DNA from: Acidobacteriota bacterium
GTDB lineage: Bacteria; Acidobacteriota; Terriglobia; Acidiferrales; UBA7541
DNA: 64,000 nt
Direction of reading: 5' to 3'
Assembly: GCA_023481105.1 (NCBI GenBank)
Contig: JAMCWK010000150.1
Coordinates: 1 to 64,000 of the forward strand
Positions within the stretch are counted from its first letter, which is position 1. The number at the start of each line of letters is the position of its first letter. Made by a program: the position numbers and the translations under genes. This document shows positions 11,025 through 18,544 of the stretch, one piece after another. A model generated the notes under the pieces. That model searched no databases. It was not told where the DNA came from and saw only the letters and a program-made list of their open reading frames with translations.

Positions 11025-11056
11025 AGTTGCAGAGTTACAGAGTTCAAGAGTTGCAG
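11025..11056. repeat. Four-unit octamer array (AGTTGCAG-type)
   Basis: Units AGTTGCAG, AGTTACAG, AGTTCAAG, AGTTGCAG, just upstream of the ThyX-like gene. Same four-unit layout as the heptamer arrays but with an 8-base period. Confidence 0.75.
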
Positions 11057-11080
11057 AGAAAAAGCGAACACGAAAACCGG

Positions 11081-11135
11081 GAGTGCGGCGCCGAAGCGCC
11101 GCACTCCACATGCGGCGGGATGAACCCGCCGCTAC
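11081..11135. repeat. Double REP-like hairpin downstream of rpmE
   Basis: Two adjacent inverted repeats: GAGTGCGGCGC / GCGCCGCACTC (11 bp, loop CGAA) and GCGGCGGG / CCCGCCGC (8 bp), the second followed by TAC. The second abuts the rpmE stop codon and could stabilise or end that transcript, though no T-run follows. Confidence 0.7.
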
Positions 11136-11365
11136 TTCTTGGCGGCGGCTTTGTCTTTCTCGAATTTTTCGTATTTGCGCTGGAAGCGCTCGACGCGGCC
11201 GGCGGAGTCAATCAGCTTCTGCTTGCCGGTGAAGAAGGGGTGGCAGCTCGAGCAGATTTCCACGCGCATGATGTTGCCCTTGAAGGTGGAGCGCGTCTTG
11301 AAGGTGTGACCGCAGGCGCAGGCTACGGTGAGTTCGTGGTAGTCGGGATGAATGCCGTCTTTCAT
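11132..11365 (-). CDS. rpmE: 50S ribosomal protein L31 (zinc-binding type)
   Basis: 77-residue large-subunit protein bL31. It opens [11 protein letters not shown] and carries the four-cysteine zinc set Cys16, Cys18, Cys38 and Cys41 (CAC ... CSSC), so it is the C+ form rather than the zinc-free paralogue induced under zinc limitation. The Lys-rich tail [10 protein letters not shown] is slightly extended. The ATG at 11365 follows AAGGAAG at suitable spacing; the longer frame upstream to 11689 has no such support. A stand-alone gene between the ThyX-like gene and the divergent P460-type gene. Confidence 0.97.
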   Translation of the reverse strand: MKDGIHPDYHELTVACACGHTFKTRSTFKGNIMRVEICSSCHPFFTGKQKLIDSAGRVERFQRKYEKFEKDKAAAKK

Positions 11366-11412
11366 GGGGAAACTTCCTTTCACCGAGCCGGTCTGCGCGG
11401 GGTTTAATAAGG

Positions 11413-11437
11413 GCGCGGGCGTAAAGCCCGCGCTACA
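11413..11437. repeat. REP-like hairpin with CTACA tail
   Basis: Perfect 8-bp inverted repeat GCGCGGGC / GCCCGCGC with loop GTAAA followed by TACATG, in the intergenic region upstream of rpmE. Confidence 0.7.
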
Positions 11438-11607
11438 TGCCGCGTCGCTAGGCCACGGACAAACCATAATCATACGGGATTTCCGCCTATTTTGGAAGCG
11501 AGACAATCCTCGCGCGAAAGATGCAAGGGAGAAGTGCCCTAGCGTGTTGCCGGGTTTGCGTATCGCAAGTTTGCGTGTAGCCGGCGCGTTAATGCCAGAG
11601 CTGCGTC

Positions 11608-11635
11608 TTGACAGCGCGGCGCGACGCACTAAAGT
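11608..11635 (+). promoter_or_regulatory. Sigma-70-type promoter for the P460-like gene
   Basis: TTGACA (11608-11613), a 16-base spacer, then TAAAGT (11630-11635). The -35 box is a perfect consensus match. Transcription would start within a run of ten G at 11636-11645, placing the start about 50 bases before the ATG at 11692. Confidence 0.6.
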
Positions 11636-11646
11636 GGGGGGGGGGA

Positions 11647-11666
11647 CGATTACCGGGCGGTAATCG
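11647..11666 (+). promoter_or_regulatory. Hairpin or operator in the leader of the P460-like gene
   Basis: Perfect 8-bp inverted repeat CGATTACC / GGTAATCG with loop GGGC, lying between the predicted transcription start and the ribosome site. Its position suits a repressor operator or a leader hairpin; no regulator is assigned. The rest of the 11366-11691 gap shows only this element, the promoter and one REP-like hairpin. Confidence 0.4.
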
Positions 11667-11691
11667 GCAATCGAGATCAGGAGGAACAAGG

Positions 11692-12228
11692 ATGAAACGC
11701 ACGGGTGTGCAGACGGCCGGAGTGAGCCTGCTGGTTGTTGCGCTGGCGGCAGCGGGAACGCTGGCCATTGCCGCGCCGCAGGAGAAGAAGGCCGCGGGGG
11801 AAGCGTCCAGCGCGGCGATTGCGTTGCCCGCGGGCTACCGAAGCTGGACGCATGTGAAGTCCATGGTGATCCACGACAAGGCGCATCCGCTCTTCGGGGC
11901 CTTCGGCGGGATTCACCACGTCTATGTCAACGCGAAGGGCGCGGCAGCGCTTCGGAAGGGCGAAAGCTACCCGGATGGCAGCGTCTTCGCCTTCGATCTT
12001 TTGGAAGCCAATGAGCGTGGCGGAGCCTACGTGGAAGGTAACCGGAAGGTGCTGGCGGTGATGGTAAAGAATGCGAAGCGGTATGCGGCTACCGGCGGCT
12101 GGGGATTCGAGGCGTTCGCCGGCGGCGACGCGTCGAAACGCGTGGTGAAAGACGCCGCGAAGGACTGCTTCGCCTGCCACGCATCACAGAAGAAAACGGA
12201 ATACGTCTATTCGGCGTGGAGGCCGTAA
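11692..12228 (+). CDS. Secreted cytochrome P460-family c-type haem protein
   Basis: 178 residues with a signal peptide (about 1-28, ending near IAAPQ) and one haem-attachment site FACHASQ (CxxCH) close to the C-terminus. The spacing of [33 protein letters not shown] with a single late CxxCH is typical of the cytochrome P460 family, periplasmic haem proteins some of which oxidise hydroxylamine or handle nitric oxide; the substrate here is unknown and a cross-linking Lys is not provable. The ATG at 11692 has an excellent AGGAGG site; upstream coding to 11608 is excluded because it covers the promoter. A sigma-70-type promoter and a palindrome precede it. The next gene follows after 12 bases. 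Confidence 0.87.
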   Translation: MKRTGVQTAGVSLLVVALAAAGTLAIAAPQEKKAAGEASSAAIALPAGYRSWTHVKSMVIHDKAHPLFGAFGGIHHVYVNAKGAAALRKGESYPDGSVFAFDLLEANERGGAYVEGNRKVLAVMVKNAKRYAATGGWGFEAFAGGDASKRVVKDAAKDCFACHASQKKTEYVYSAWRP

Positions 12229-12240
12229 GGCGCAGGGGGT

Positions 12241-12834
12241 TTGCTGTTGTGCGCGAGGGCTGGCCGGTATAGCTTTTCTCCCGTGCGCGTGAAGCTACGC
12301 TTGGAGTTGGACGCCGAGGCTGCGGGGCTGAAAATCCCCGCCGGCGTGCTGGACCTGCGCGCGAATCCGGGCGCGATCGAACAGATCGAGCCGGCGCGGC
12401 GGCACAAGCCGTTGCGCGGGTTGCTCGTGGCGTTGAACAGTGCGGAGTCTGTCTTCGCGAGCGTGGCGTGCAAGACTTGGACGACGGAAAAAAGCGGCGC
12501 GGAGTCCGCGGAGTTTGGCTCGCGTGTGGACATCTGCTTTTCGGTACAGCAGCACAACTTCGAGCGCAGCAACTACGAGTCGCTCGGCACTGGGCTGCGC
12601 GAGTTGCTGGAACGCGAGGGCGGCGGGGACGCGCTGGAAGCGGAAGTGTGCGTGCTGCGGTGTACCTACCAAGAGTCCCACGGCGAGGGATTTGCGCTGC
12701 GGCTGATCCTGACGGGCCGCGGCGAAACGCCGGCGCAAGCCGAGCTGCGCTGGGGACTCGGCGTCGCGCACCTGCAACAGGCGCTGCTGTATCTTTCCCG
12801 CGCGGTGCGACAGCAGCAGGCGCAGGCGAACTGA
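12241..12834 (+). CDS. Conserved-looking hypothetical protein
   Basis: 197 codons with ordered composition (VRVKLRLELDAEAAGLKIPAGVLDLRAN, later SRVDICFSVQQHNFERSNYESL and a C-terminal helix LQQALLYLSRAVRQQQ). No signal peptide, membrane segment or recognised domain. It follows the P460-like gene closely on the same strand and may share its transcript. The start is uncertain: TTG at 12241 or GTG at 12283, neither with a clear ribosome site. The opposite-strand frame here is Pro/Arg/Ala-rich low complexity and looks like a shadow. Function unknown. Confidence 0.6.
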   Translation: MLLCARAGRYSFSPVRVKLRLELDAEAAGLKIPAGVLDLRANPGAIEQIEPARRHKPLRGLLVALNSAESVFASVACKTWTTEKSGAESAEFGSRVDICFSVQQHNFERSNYESLGTGLRELLEREGGGDALEAEVCVLRCTYQESHGEGFALRLILTGRGETPAQAELRWGLGVAHLQQALLYLSRAVRQQQAQAN

Positions 12835-12840
12835 GCACCG

Positions 12841-12868
12841 AAAATAGAAAATAGAAAACAGAAAAGAG
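12841..12868. repeat. Four-unit heptamer array (AAAATAG)
   Basis: Units AAAATAG, AAAATAG, AAAACAG, AAAAGAG, just after the stop of the hypothetical gene and before the sulfotransferase gene. Confidence 0.82.
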
Positions 12869-12942
12869 TTACTTTTCCGAAAGGCGGAAGCGCAGGCGAG
12901 GCGCGGGGTGCGATGATATAGTTAAATGCGGTCGGAGAATTG

Positions 12943-13977
12943 ATGAGCGCGCGAAACTTGGCACCTGTCTTTGTGATTGGCAGCCCCCGCTCGGGGACCA
13001 CGCTTTTCTATCACATGCTGCTTTCGGCGGGCGACTTCGCGGTATATCGCGCGGAGGCCAACGTCTTCAACATGCTCGCGCCGCGCTTCGGGGATCCCGG
13101 CGTGGCACGGAACCGCGAAGCGCTGCTCGCCGAGTGGCTGCCGAGTGAATTTTTCAAGCGCGCGGGGCTGGACGCGGCGGAATTTCGCGCGCGGGTCAGC
13201 GCCGGCTGCCGGAATGCCGGCGACTTCCTGCGTATTTTCATGGAGAGCATCGCGGAAAAACAGAAGGTGCGGCGCTGGTCGGAATGCACGCCGGACAATC
13301 TGCTGTTCCTGGACGAAATCAAGCGCACCATTCCCGACGCGATCTTCGTGCACATCATCCGGGACGGGCGGGACGTCGCGCTCTCGCTGGCCCAGCAGGG
13401 CTGGATTCGCCCGTTCTCACGGAGCCCGCAGCAGAAAGTGCTGGCCTCGGCGCTCTTCTGGGAATGGATTGTGGCCCAGGGACGCGAAAGCGGCCGGCGC
13501 TACGCGCAGGATTACCGTGAAGTTTCTTTTGAGGCGCTCATCACGCGGCCGCGAGAAACGCTGGCGGCGCTGGAACCTTTTCTGGAGCACGATCTGAACT
13601 ACGACCGCATCCAGCAGACCGGCATCGGCTCGGTGAGCAGGCCGAACACATCGTTCCGGGGCGAAACGCAGGAGGCGGAGTTCAATCCCGTGGGGCGCTG
13701 GAAGAAAAGCTACACGGCAGAGGAGCTGGCGCGGCTGGAATCGCTCATCGGCGGCTTTTTGGGGGAACTCGGCTATGCGCTGGAATCGCCGCGTGAATCA
13801 CTGCACGCGAATCCTGCGGATCAACTCCTGCGCGCGCTCTACCGGCTGCGGTTTGAAATGCGGCACTGGCTGAAGGCCGGCACGCCGCTGGGGCGCGTGT
13901 TCACGAACACCGATTTGCTGCGGGATTTTCACGCCGCGGACCAGGACCGCATGGAGCAATCGCACAGCACGCGCTGA
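12943..13977 (+). CDS. Sulfotransferase family protein
   Basis: 344-residue PAPS-dependent sulfotransferase-like enzyme. The 5'-phosphosulfate loop GSPRSGTTLF (13-22) and the 3'-phosphate site HIIRDGRDVALSLA (about 138-151) are both present, with the expected distance between them. The acceptor is not predictable; given the nearby exopolysaccharide locus, a sugar or surface glycan is a reasonable guess only. The ATG at 12943 has GGAG upstream and is preferred over the TTG directly before it. The stop codon directly abuts the stop of the convergent epimerase gene, with no bases between. Confidence 0.87.
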   Translation: MSARNLAPVFVIGSPRSGTTLFYHMLLSAGDFAVYRAEANVFNMLAPRFGDPGVARNREALLAEWLPSEFFKRAGLDAAEFRARVSAGCRNAGDFLRIFMESIAEKQKVRRWSECTPDNLLFLDEIKRTIPDAIFVHIIRDGRDVALSLAQQGWIRPFSRSPQQKVLASALFWEWIVAQGRESGRRYAQDYREVSFEALITRPRETLAALEPFLEHDLNYDRIQQTGIGSVSRPNTSFRGETQEAEFNPVGRWKKSYTAEELARLESLIGGFLGELGYALESPRESLHANPADQLLRALYRLRFEMRHWLKAGTPLGRVFTNTDLLRDFHAADQDRMEQSHSTR

Positions 13978-14970
13978 TCAAGCGCGGCGTTGCGGGTCGG
14001 CAGCGCGGTACCAGGCGACGAATTTGTGCAGGCCGGCTTCCAGGGACGTCGCGGGATGGTAGCCGAGCAGGCGCGCAGACTTGGAGATGTCGGCCCAGGT
14101 CAGCGGCACGTCGCCCGGTTGGAGCGGCAAAGGTTCGCGCAGCGCTTTTTTCCCCGTCACGCGCTCGAGCGTTTCCAATAGTTCATTCAGTTTGACCGGA
14201 TGCGAATTCCCCAGATTGAAAATGTCGAAGGGCGCGCCGACGGGCGGCGGAGTGTATGCGAGGGCGGCGAGCACGCCGGCGACGATGTCGTCCACAAACG
14301 TATAGTCGCGGCCGGTGGAGCCATCGCCGAAAACGGGAACGGGTTTACCGGACTCGATGAGCGCGGTGAATTTGTGAATGGCCAGGTCGGGGCGCTGGCG
14401 CGGGCCGTACACTGTGAAAAAGCGCAAGCAAATCACCGGCAGGGCATAAAGATGGGCGTAGGTGTAGCTGAGCATTTCGCCGGCGAGCTTGGTGGCCGCG
14501 TAGGGTGAGATGGGCTTCAGCTCGACTTCGTCCTCCCGGAACGGCGCGCGGCTGGAGGCGCCATACACGGAGCTGGATGAACCGAAAACGAAATGCTTCA
14601 CGTGGAACTCGCGCGCCAAGTCGAGCAGGTTGAGAGTAGCTGCCACGTTGACGCGCTCGTACAGGCGCGGCTGCTCGATGGAGGGGCGCACGCCGGCGCG
14701 CGCGGCGAGATGAATGATGGCTTCGGGCCTTGCGCGGGCCACGACATCGCGCAGCGCGTCGTACTCGGCGATATCCACTTCCTCGAAGGCGAAGCGGCCG
14801 GCCGCCTGGACGTCTTTCAGGTTGGCGCGCTTCCAAGAGGGCGCGTAAAACTCATCGAGGTTGTCCACGATGGTGAGGTCGGCGCCCTGGCGGAGCAGAG
14901 CTTCCGCCGTGTGGCTACCGATGAATCCGGCGCCGCCGGTGAGCAGGATGCGTTGGAATCGAAGGCCCAT
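13978..14970 (-). CDS. NAD-dependent sugar-nucleotide epimerase (UDP-glucuronate/UDP-glucose 4-epimerase-like)
   Basis: 330-residue extended short-chain dehydrogenase. NAD-binding TGGAGFIGS (11-19), the FGSSSSVYG strand (129-137) and the catalytic Tyr157-x3-Lys161 in SPYAATK are all visible, followed by LRFFTVYGPRQRPD. These features fit GalE or UDP-glucuronate 4-epimerase types, which supply activated sugars for polysaccharides; the exact substrate cannot be assigned. It lies convergent to the sulfotransferase gene and beside the exosortase/exopolysaccharide locus, whose precursor supply it probably serves. No strong ribosome site precedes the ATG at 14970. Confidence 0.9.
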   Translation of the reverse strand: MGLRFQRILLTGGAGFIGSHTAEALLRQGADLTIVDNLDEFYAPSWKRANLKDVQAAGRFAFEEVDIAEYDALRDVVARARPEAIIHLAARAGVRPSIEQPRLYERVNVAATLNLLDLAREFHVKHFVFGSSSSVYGASSRAPFREDEVELKPISPYAATKLAGEMLSYTYAHLYALPVICLRFFTVYGPRQRPDLAIHKFTALIESGKPVPVFGDGSTGRDYTFVDDIVAGVLAALAYTPPPVGAPFDIFNLGNSHPVKLNELLETLERVTGKKALREPLPLQPGDVPLTWADISKSARLLGYHPATSLEAGLHKFVAWYRAADPQRRA

Positions 14971-15084
14971 GGGATCGTCAGGTCATGCCATTCAAATAAC
15001 GCCGTAAGCCTACCAGCAATTGAAAAGTCCTCAAAGCAGAGGGGTGAATGCAACCAGGTGGACAGCCTGGATGGAAAGCAAAGG

Positions 15085-17376
15085 TCAGCCGCCAAGCTCG
15101 CCGAGCAATTTGTGGCATTCGTTGGCGATGTCTTCCTTGGGCTTGAGCTCGAGCGCCCGCCGGAGGTGCAAGCGCGCCTTGGCGCGGTCATTGGCTTTCT
15201 GATACGCGCGGCCGAGGTGGTAATGGTAAGTGGGGTTCTCGGGAACTCCCTTCACGGCCTCCTCCAGATAGGTGATGGCCTGGCCGTAGATGCCCTTGCG
15301 GAAGTAGGCCCAGCCGAGGGTGTCGGCCACGTTGGGTGCGGCGGGCGAGTCGAGCGTTTGCTGGCGGGCCACCTGGGCATGGGAGAGCGCTACGTCCACG
15401 TTGCCGCCGTGTTCGAGAAGCACGAAGGCCAGATTGTTGGAGGCCACCGCGTTGCCCGGGGAGACCTGCAGCGCTTTTTCGTAGAGTTCCTGAGCGCGCG
15501 GCCAGTTATTGCGGCCCTCTTCAAGGGAGGCGAGCAGGATAAAGGCGCGAACGTCGCGCGGATACTGCTGTATGCACTTCTGGAAGATATCCGCGGCTTT
15601 GTCTTCCTGCTTGCGCAACACCATCACCTGCCCGAGCGAAAGCTGGGCGTCCACGAAATCCTTATTGAGCATTAACGCTTGCTCCAAGGCGGCCTGGGCG
15701 CTCCCCAGATCGTTGTTGGCAATCAGCATGCTGCCTTTCAAGAAGTGGAACGCGGGATTGTTAGGGGCTTTGGCCAGTTGCTGATCGAGGCGCGCGAACG
15801 CGCGCGGAATTTGCTGCTGCGCCTGGTACAGGGTCACCAGACCTTGCATGGCCTCCAAGGAGTTGACGTCCTTTTCCAGCGCTTGCTCGAAAAGCCTTTC
15901 AGCTTCTTTGTAGTTCTTTTGCACTGTCCGGACACTTGCCAAGCGCGCGTAGCCGATGGGGCTTTGCGGGGCCAGCTCAATGGCCTTTTTCAAATCGGAT
16001 TCGCCGCCGATGGGATTGCGTTGAGCAAAGCGCGCAGCAGCGCGCATTAAGTAGCCGTCCGCGGAAAACGGTTCGGCGGCAATCATTTTCTCGGCGCTGG
16101 AGTTGAGGTCATCCCAATCGCGGCGTGAAAGGGCCATGGCGGCGAGCATCTGGTAAGCGGCGGTCATGCCGGGTTGCAGGCGAACGGCCTCGCGCCACTC
16201 GCGCTGAGCGCGGGAAAGGTCGCCCTTGCCGACATACGCCAGGCCCAGATGGTAGTGGGCGACGGGATTGTCTCCCTCGGTCTTCAGCGCGGCTTCGAGG
16301 ACTTGCACGGCGTCGTTCGGCCGCCCTTGGCGGTTGAGAATCTGCCCGCGATGGATCAGGCAATCCACATCGTTGGGGCTATCCTTCAAGACTTCGTCAT
16401 TGAGCTTGGTGGCTTCCTCCAGCTTGCCTTTGAGGATCAGGATCTGCACGTAATTTTTCTTGATGCGCACATCTTTGGGATGCTGCTGAAAAACGGAGGC
16501 GAATTCCTGTTCCGCTTTGTCCAAGTCGTTGATCGAGAAATACAGATCGGCCAGGAGGCGGTAAGCCTGGGGATTTTCGGGCAAAGCAGCCTTGCCTTCG
16601 CGGAGGATTTGCTCGGCCTTGGCCAGCTGTTTTTGTGCCAGAAACAGGCGGCCGAGCGCGGCGTAGGGGAGAAAGCTTTTCGGTTCCACGGAAATGGCCT
16701 TGCGCATCTGCGCTTCCGCTTCTGCCGGACGATTCTGCGACTGATAGAAGTTGCCGAGAGCAAGGACCGCCGTCACCGACTTCGGGTCGAGGTCGATGGC
16801 CTTCTTAAAGCTGCCTTCTGCCTCGGCCAATTGCTTGGCGCTCATCTGCAGCAGCGCCAGATTGAGATAGGAGCGCGGGCGTTCCGGAGCGAGCTGGATG
16901 GCCAACTGCATGTTCTTCAGGGATTCTTCCAGGTTTTGCGTGGCGGCGAGCGCGTTGGCCTTGAGGATGTGCGCGTCTACGTTATTGGGCTCTTTGGCGA
17001 GAACCAAATCGGCGCGCTGCTTGGCCTGGTCGAACTCGCGAGCAGCTAGCAGCAAATTGCCGAGGTCCACCTGCGCCTTCAAGTGTTCGGGCTGCAGGTC
17101 CACTGTGCGCACCAGCTCCTGGTACGCGGCGGTCCACACATTCAGGTGGAGGTAGGTCTGGGAAAGCCGGTAGTGGGCATCCACGAAGCGCGGATCCACC
17201 TGGATGGCATTCTGATACTGGATGGCCGCTTCGCGGTATTTTTCCTTTTCGAAGTAGCGGTTCCCGCTTTCGAGATACTTCTGCTTGCGCACGTTGGGAT
17301 CGCGCGAACAACCGGCGCCTGCGCCAGCCAGCAGCACTACGCTGAAAAGTAAGAGTAGCGAACGATGCCTTCTCAT
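15085..17376 (-). CDS. Large TPR-repeat lipoprotein of the PEP-CTERM/exosortase system (PrsT-like)
   Basis: 763 residues: a signal peptide ending LLAGAGAGC, a plausible lipobox with Cys at about 23, then roughly twenty tetratricopeptide repeats to the C-terminus (GNRYFEKEKYREAAIQYQNAI and similar). Large TPR lipoproteins of this size are regular members of exosortase/exopolysaccharide loci (PrsT family), where they are thought to act as periplasmic or outer-membrane scaffolds for export; that is family knowledge, not proof here. The ATG at 17376 has AGGAAGGG upstream. A weak sigma-54-like element lies at 17415-17429. Downstream of the PEP-CTERM gene on the same strand but separated from it by a terminator. 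Confidence 0.88.
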   Translation of the reverse strand: MRRHRSLLLLFSVVLLAGAGAGCSRDPNVRKQKYLESGNRYFEKEKYREAAIQYQNAIQVDPRFVDAHYRLSQTYLHLNVWTAAYQELVRTVDLQPEHLKAQVDLGNLLLAAREFDQAKQRADLVLAKEPNNVDAHILKANALAATQNLEESLKNMQLAIQLAPERPRSYLNLALLQMSAKQLAEAEGSFKKAIDLDPKSVTAVLALGNFYQSQNRPAEAEAQMRKAISVEPKSFLPYAALGRLFLAQKQLAKAEQILREGKAALPENPQAYRLLADLYFSINDLDKAEQEFASVFQQHPKDVRIKKNYVQILILKGKLEEATKLNDEVLKDSPNDVDCLIHRGQILNRQGRPNDAVQVLEAALKTEGDNPVAHYHLGLAYVGKGDLSRAQREWREAVRLQPGMTAAYQMLAAMALSRRDWDDLNSSAEKMIAAEPFSADGYLMRAAARFAQRNPIGGESDLKKAIELAPQSPIGYARLASVRTVQKNYKEAERLFEQALEKDVNSLEAMQGLVTLYQAQQQIPRAFARLDQQLAKAPNNPAFHFLKGSMLIANNDLGSAQAALEQALMLNKDFVDAQLSLGQVMVLRKQEDKAADIFQKCIQQYPRDVRAFILLASLEEGRNNWPRAQELYEKALQVSPGNAVASNNLAFVLLEHGGNVDVALSHAQVARQQTLDSPAAPNVADTLGWAYFRKGIYGQAITYLEEAVKGVPENPTYHYHLGRAYQKANDRAKARLHLRRALELKPKEDIANECHKLLGELGG

Positions 17377-17414
17377 TTCACCCTTCCTGGAAAACTAATG
17401 ACTTTCCCGAGGCC

Positions 17415-17429
17415 GCAACCGGCCCACCG
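17415..17429 (-). promoter_or_regulatory. Weak sigma-54-like promoter for the TPR gene
   Basis: On the minus strand CGGTGGGCCGGTTGC keeps GG-N10-GC spacing and a good -12 TTGC, but the -24 box is poor. It would give a leader of about 27 bases before the ATG at 17376. Confidence 0.3.
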
Positions 17430-17516
17430 CCAACTCGCAAAGCAGCATCACAGACGAAGTTTAGCAGAGAATTGGGAATGCAAAAGGAGAGTTGTGCGCT
17501 CTGTGCGCCCTGTAGC

Positions 17517-17554
17517 AAAAAAACCGGCCCTCGCACCACTTGCGCGAGGGCCGG
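17517..17554 (-). terminator. Rho-independent terminator of the PEP-CTERM gene
   Basis: Perfect 11-bp stem CCGGCCCTCGC / GCGAGGGCCGG with a 9-base loop, followed on the minus strand by seven T (the A run 17517-17523). It lies 22 bases after the PEP-CTERM stop and insulates the TPR gene downstream. Confidence 0.88.
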
Positions 17555-17575
17555 ATAGGAGCCAAGACGCGCTGA

Positions 17576-18259
17576 CTACGCCAACCGGCGACGAATCATT
17601 CCCGCAACGGCGACCAAGCCAGTGCCCAGCAAAGCAAGCGAGCTGGGTTCAGGAACCTGCGGCGGATTGCCACCAGAGCCGGAGATAATGCCCGTCGAAC
17701 CGAATTTGAGCTTGGTTCCGGCGACTCTGACACCATCTCCAAATAGGACCCCAATATGGACATCATTTCCCGACGTGTAGCCGGTCGAATCCACTGTCCA
17801 AACCCAGGTGTACGTGCCTCCGCTTCCATTTGTATAGACCGGAGCCATAGGAGTGGCTCCAATAGTGGTGACAAAGGCAGTATCCTGAGAGCAGCCGAAA
17901 TTACCGGAATTGGAACCGCACCCACCCGAACTCAGGCTGGAAGTATACGTACCCCAACCAGCCGGGCTACCGCCATTGAAAGAAACCAGGGTCGCGGAAT
18001 TGTTCCCAATGGTGCCGAAGCCGAAGTCCACGCCGCCGATTGCGAGCCCCGGGTTTGTGTTGCCTGCCGTGTTAACGGTCAGGGTCACGGTGATGCCGGT
18101 CCCACTGTTCGGCGTGAAAGATAGTGTCAATACGTTGCCAAAACAGTTTGAGCCGCCGCAGCCGTTTGTGTCACTCATGGTAATCGAGTCGGCGTAGGCA
18201 GGCGCACTCAACATCAGCGCCAAGGCTACGAAAGCCGTCAACAGAACAAATCTGCGCAT
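17576..18259 (-). CDS. PEP-CTERM sorting-signal protein
   Basis: 227-residue exported protein: signal peptide (MRRFVLL to APAYADS), a Gly/Ser/Thr/Asn-rich middle predicted as beta-strands with a few paired cysteines, and a C-terminal sorting signal with VPEPSS, a hydrophobic segment and the basic tail RRRLA. In this family the exosortase cuts near the Pro-Glu-Pro motif and the mature protein is released or anchored at the surface with exopolysaccharide. The exosortase gene lies one gene upstream. The ATG at 18259 has AAGGAGG; a longer frame to 18289 has none. It has its own sigma-54-type promoter and terminator, so it is probably one independently regulated transcript. The middle matches no domain I recognise. 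Confidence 0.92.
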   Translation of the reverse strand: MRRFVLLTAFVALALMLSAPAYADSITMSDTNGCGGSNCFGNVLTLSFTPNSGTGITVTLTVNTAGNTNPGLAIGGVDFGFGTIGNNSATLVSFNGGSPAGWGTYTSSLSSGGCGSNSGNFGCSQDTAFVTTIGATPMAPVYTNGSGGTYTWVWTVDSTGYTSGNDVHIGVLFGDGVRVAGTKLKFGSTGIISGSGGNPPQVPEPSSLALLGTGLVAVAGMIRRRLA

Positions 18260-18337
18260 CACCTTTCCTCCTTGCACGCCGAAAAGCACAAAACCGACCT
18301 CGCCGACAGTTACACTTTGCTCGTACGTCTAAGAACA

Positions 18338-18354
18338 ATGCAATCATGGAGCCA
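18338..18354 (-). promoter_or_regulatory. Sigma-54-type (-24/-12) promoter of the PEP-CTERM gene
   Basis: Minus-strand TGGCTCCATGATTGCAT has GG and GC exactly 10 bases apart, TGGC at -24 and TTGCAT at -12, close to the TGGCAC-N5-TTGCA consensus. The predicted start is near 18328, giving a leader of about 70 bases. Several AAA+ sigma-54 activators are encoded in the window. Confidence 0.65.
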
Positions 18355-18544
18355 CTACAACCTGCAGGGCTAATTTGGGAAAGTCTTCCATAACTCTTGT
18401 TTTGTTAATCAGATAGCTGAATTATTGCGAATTTCTGCACGAATTCCTCAAGTGCTGATTCTCAGCGGTGTGCATACAAGTTCACCAAAACGAACCGTTT
18501 GTTCTGGTTGTTCCTGGACACTTCAGCCGTACGGCAGACGTCGC

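Noticed and set aside
12089..12838. Minus-strand frame of 249 codons opposite the hypothetical gene
   Set aside because: Low-complexity Pro/Arg/Ala/Ser composition, overlapping the end of the P460 gene; the plus-strand frame has protein-like composition.
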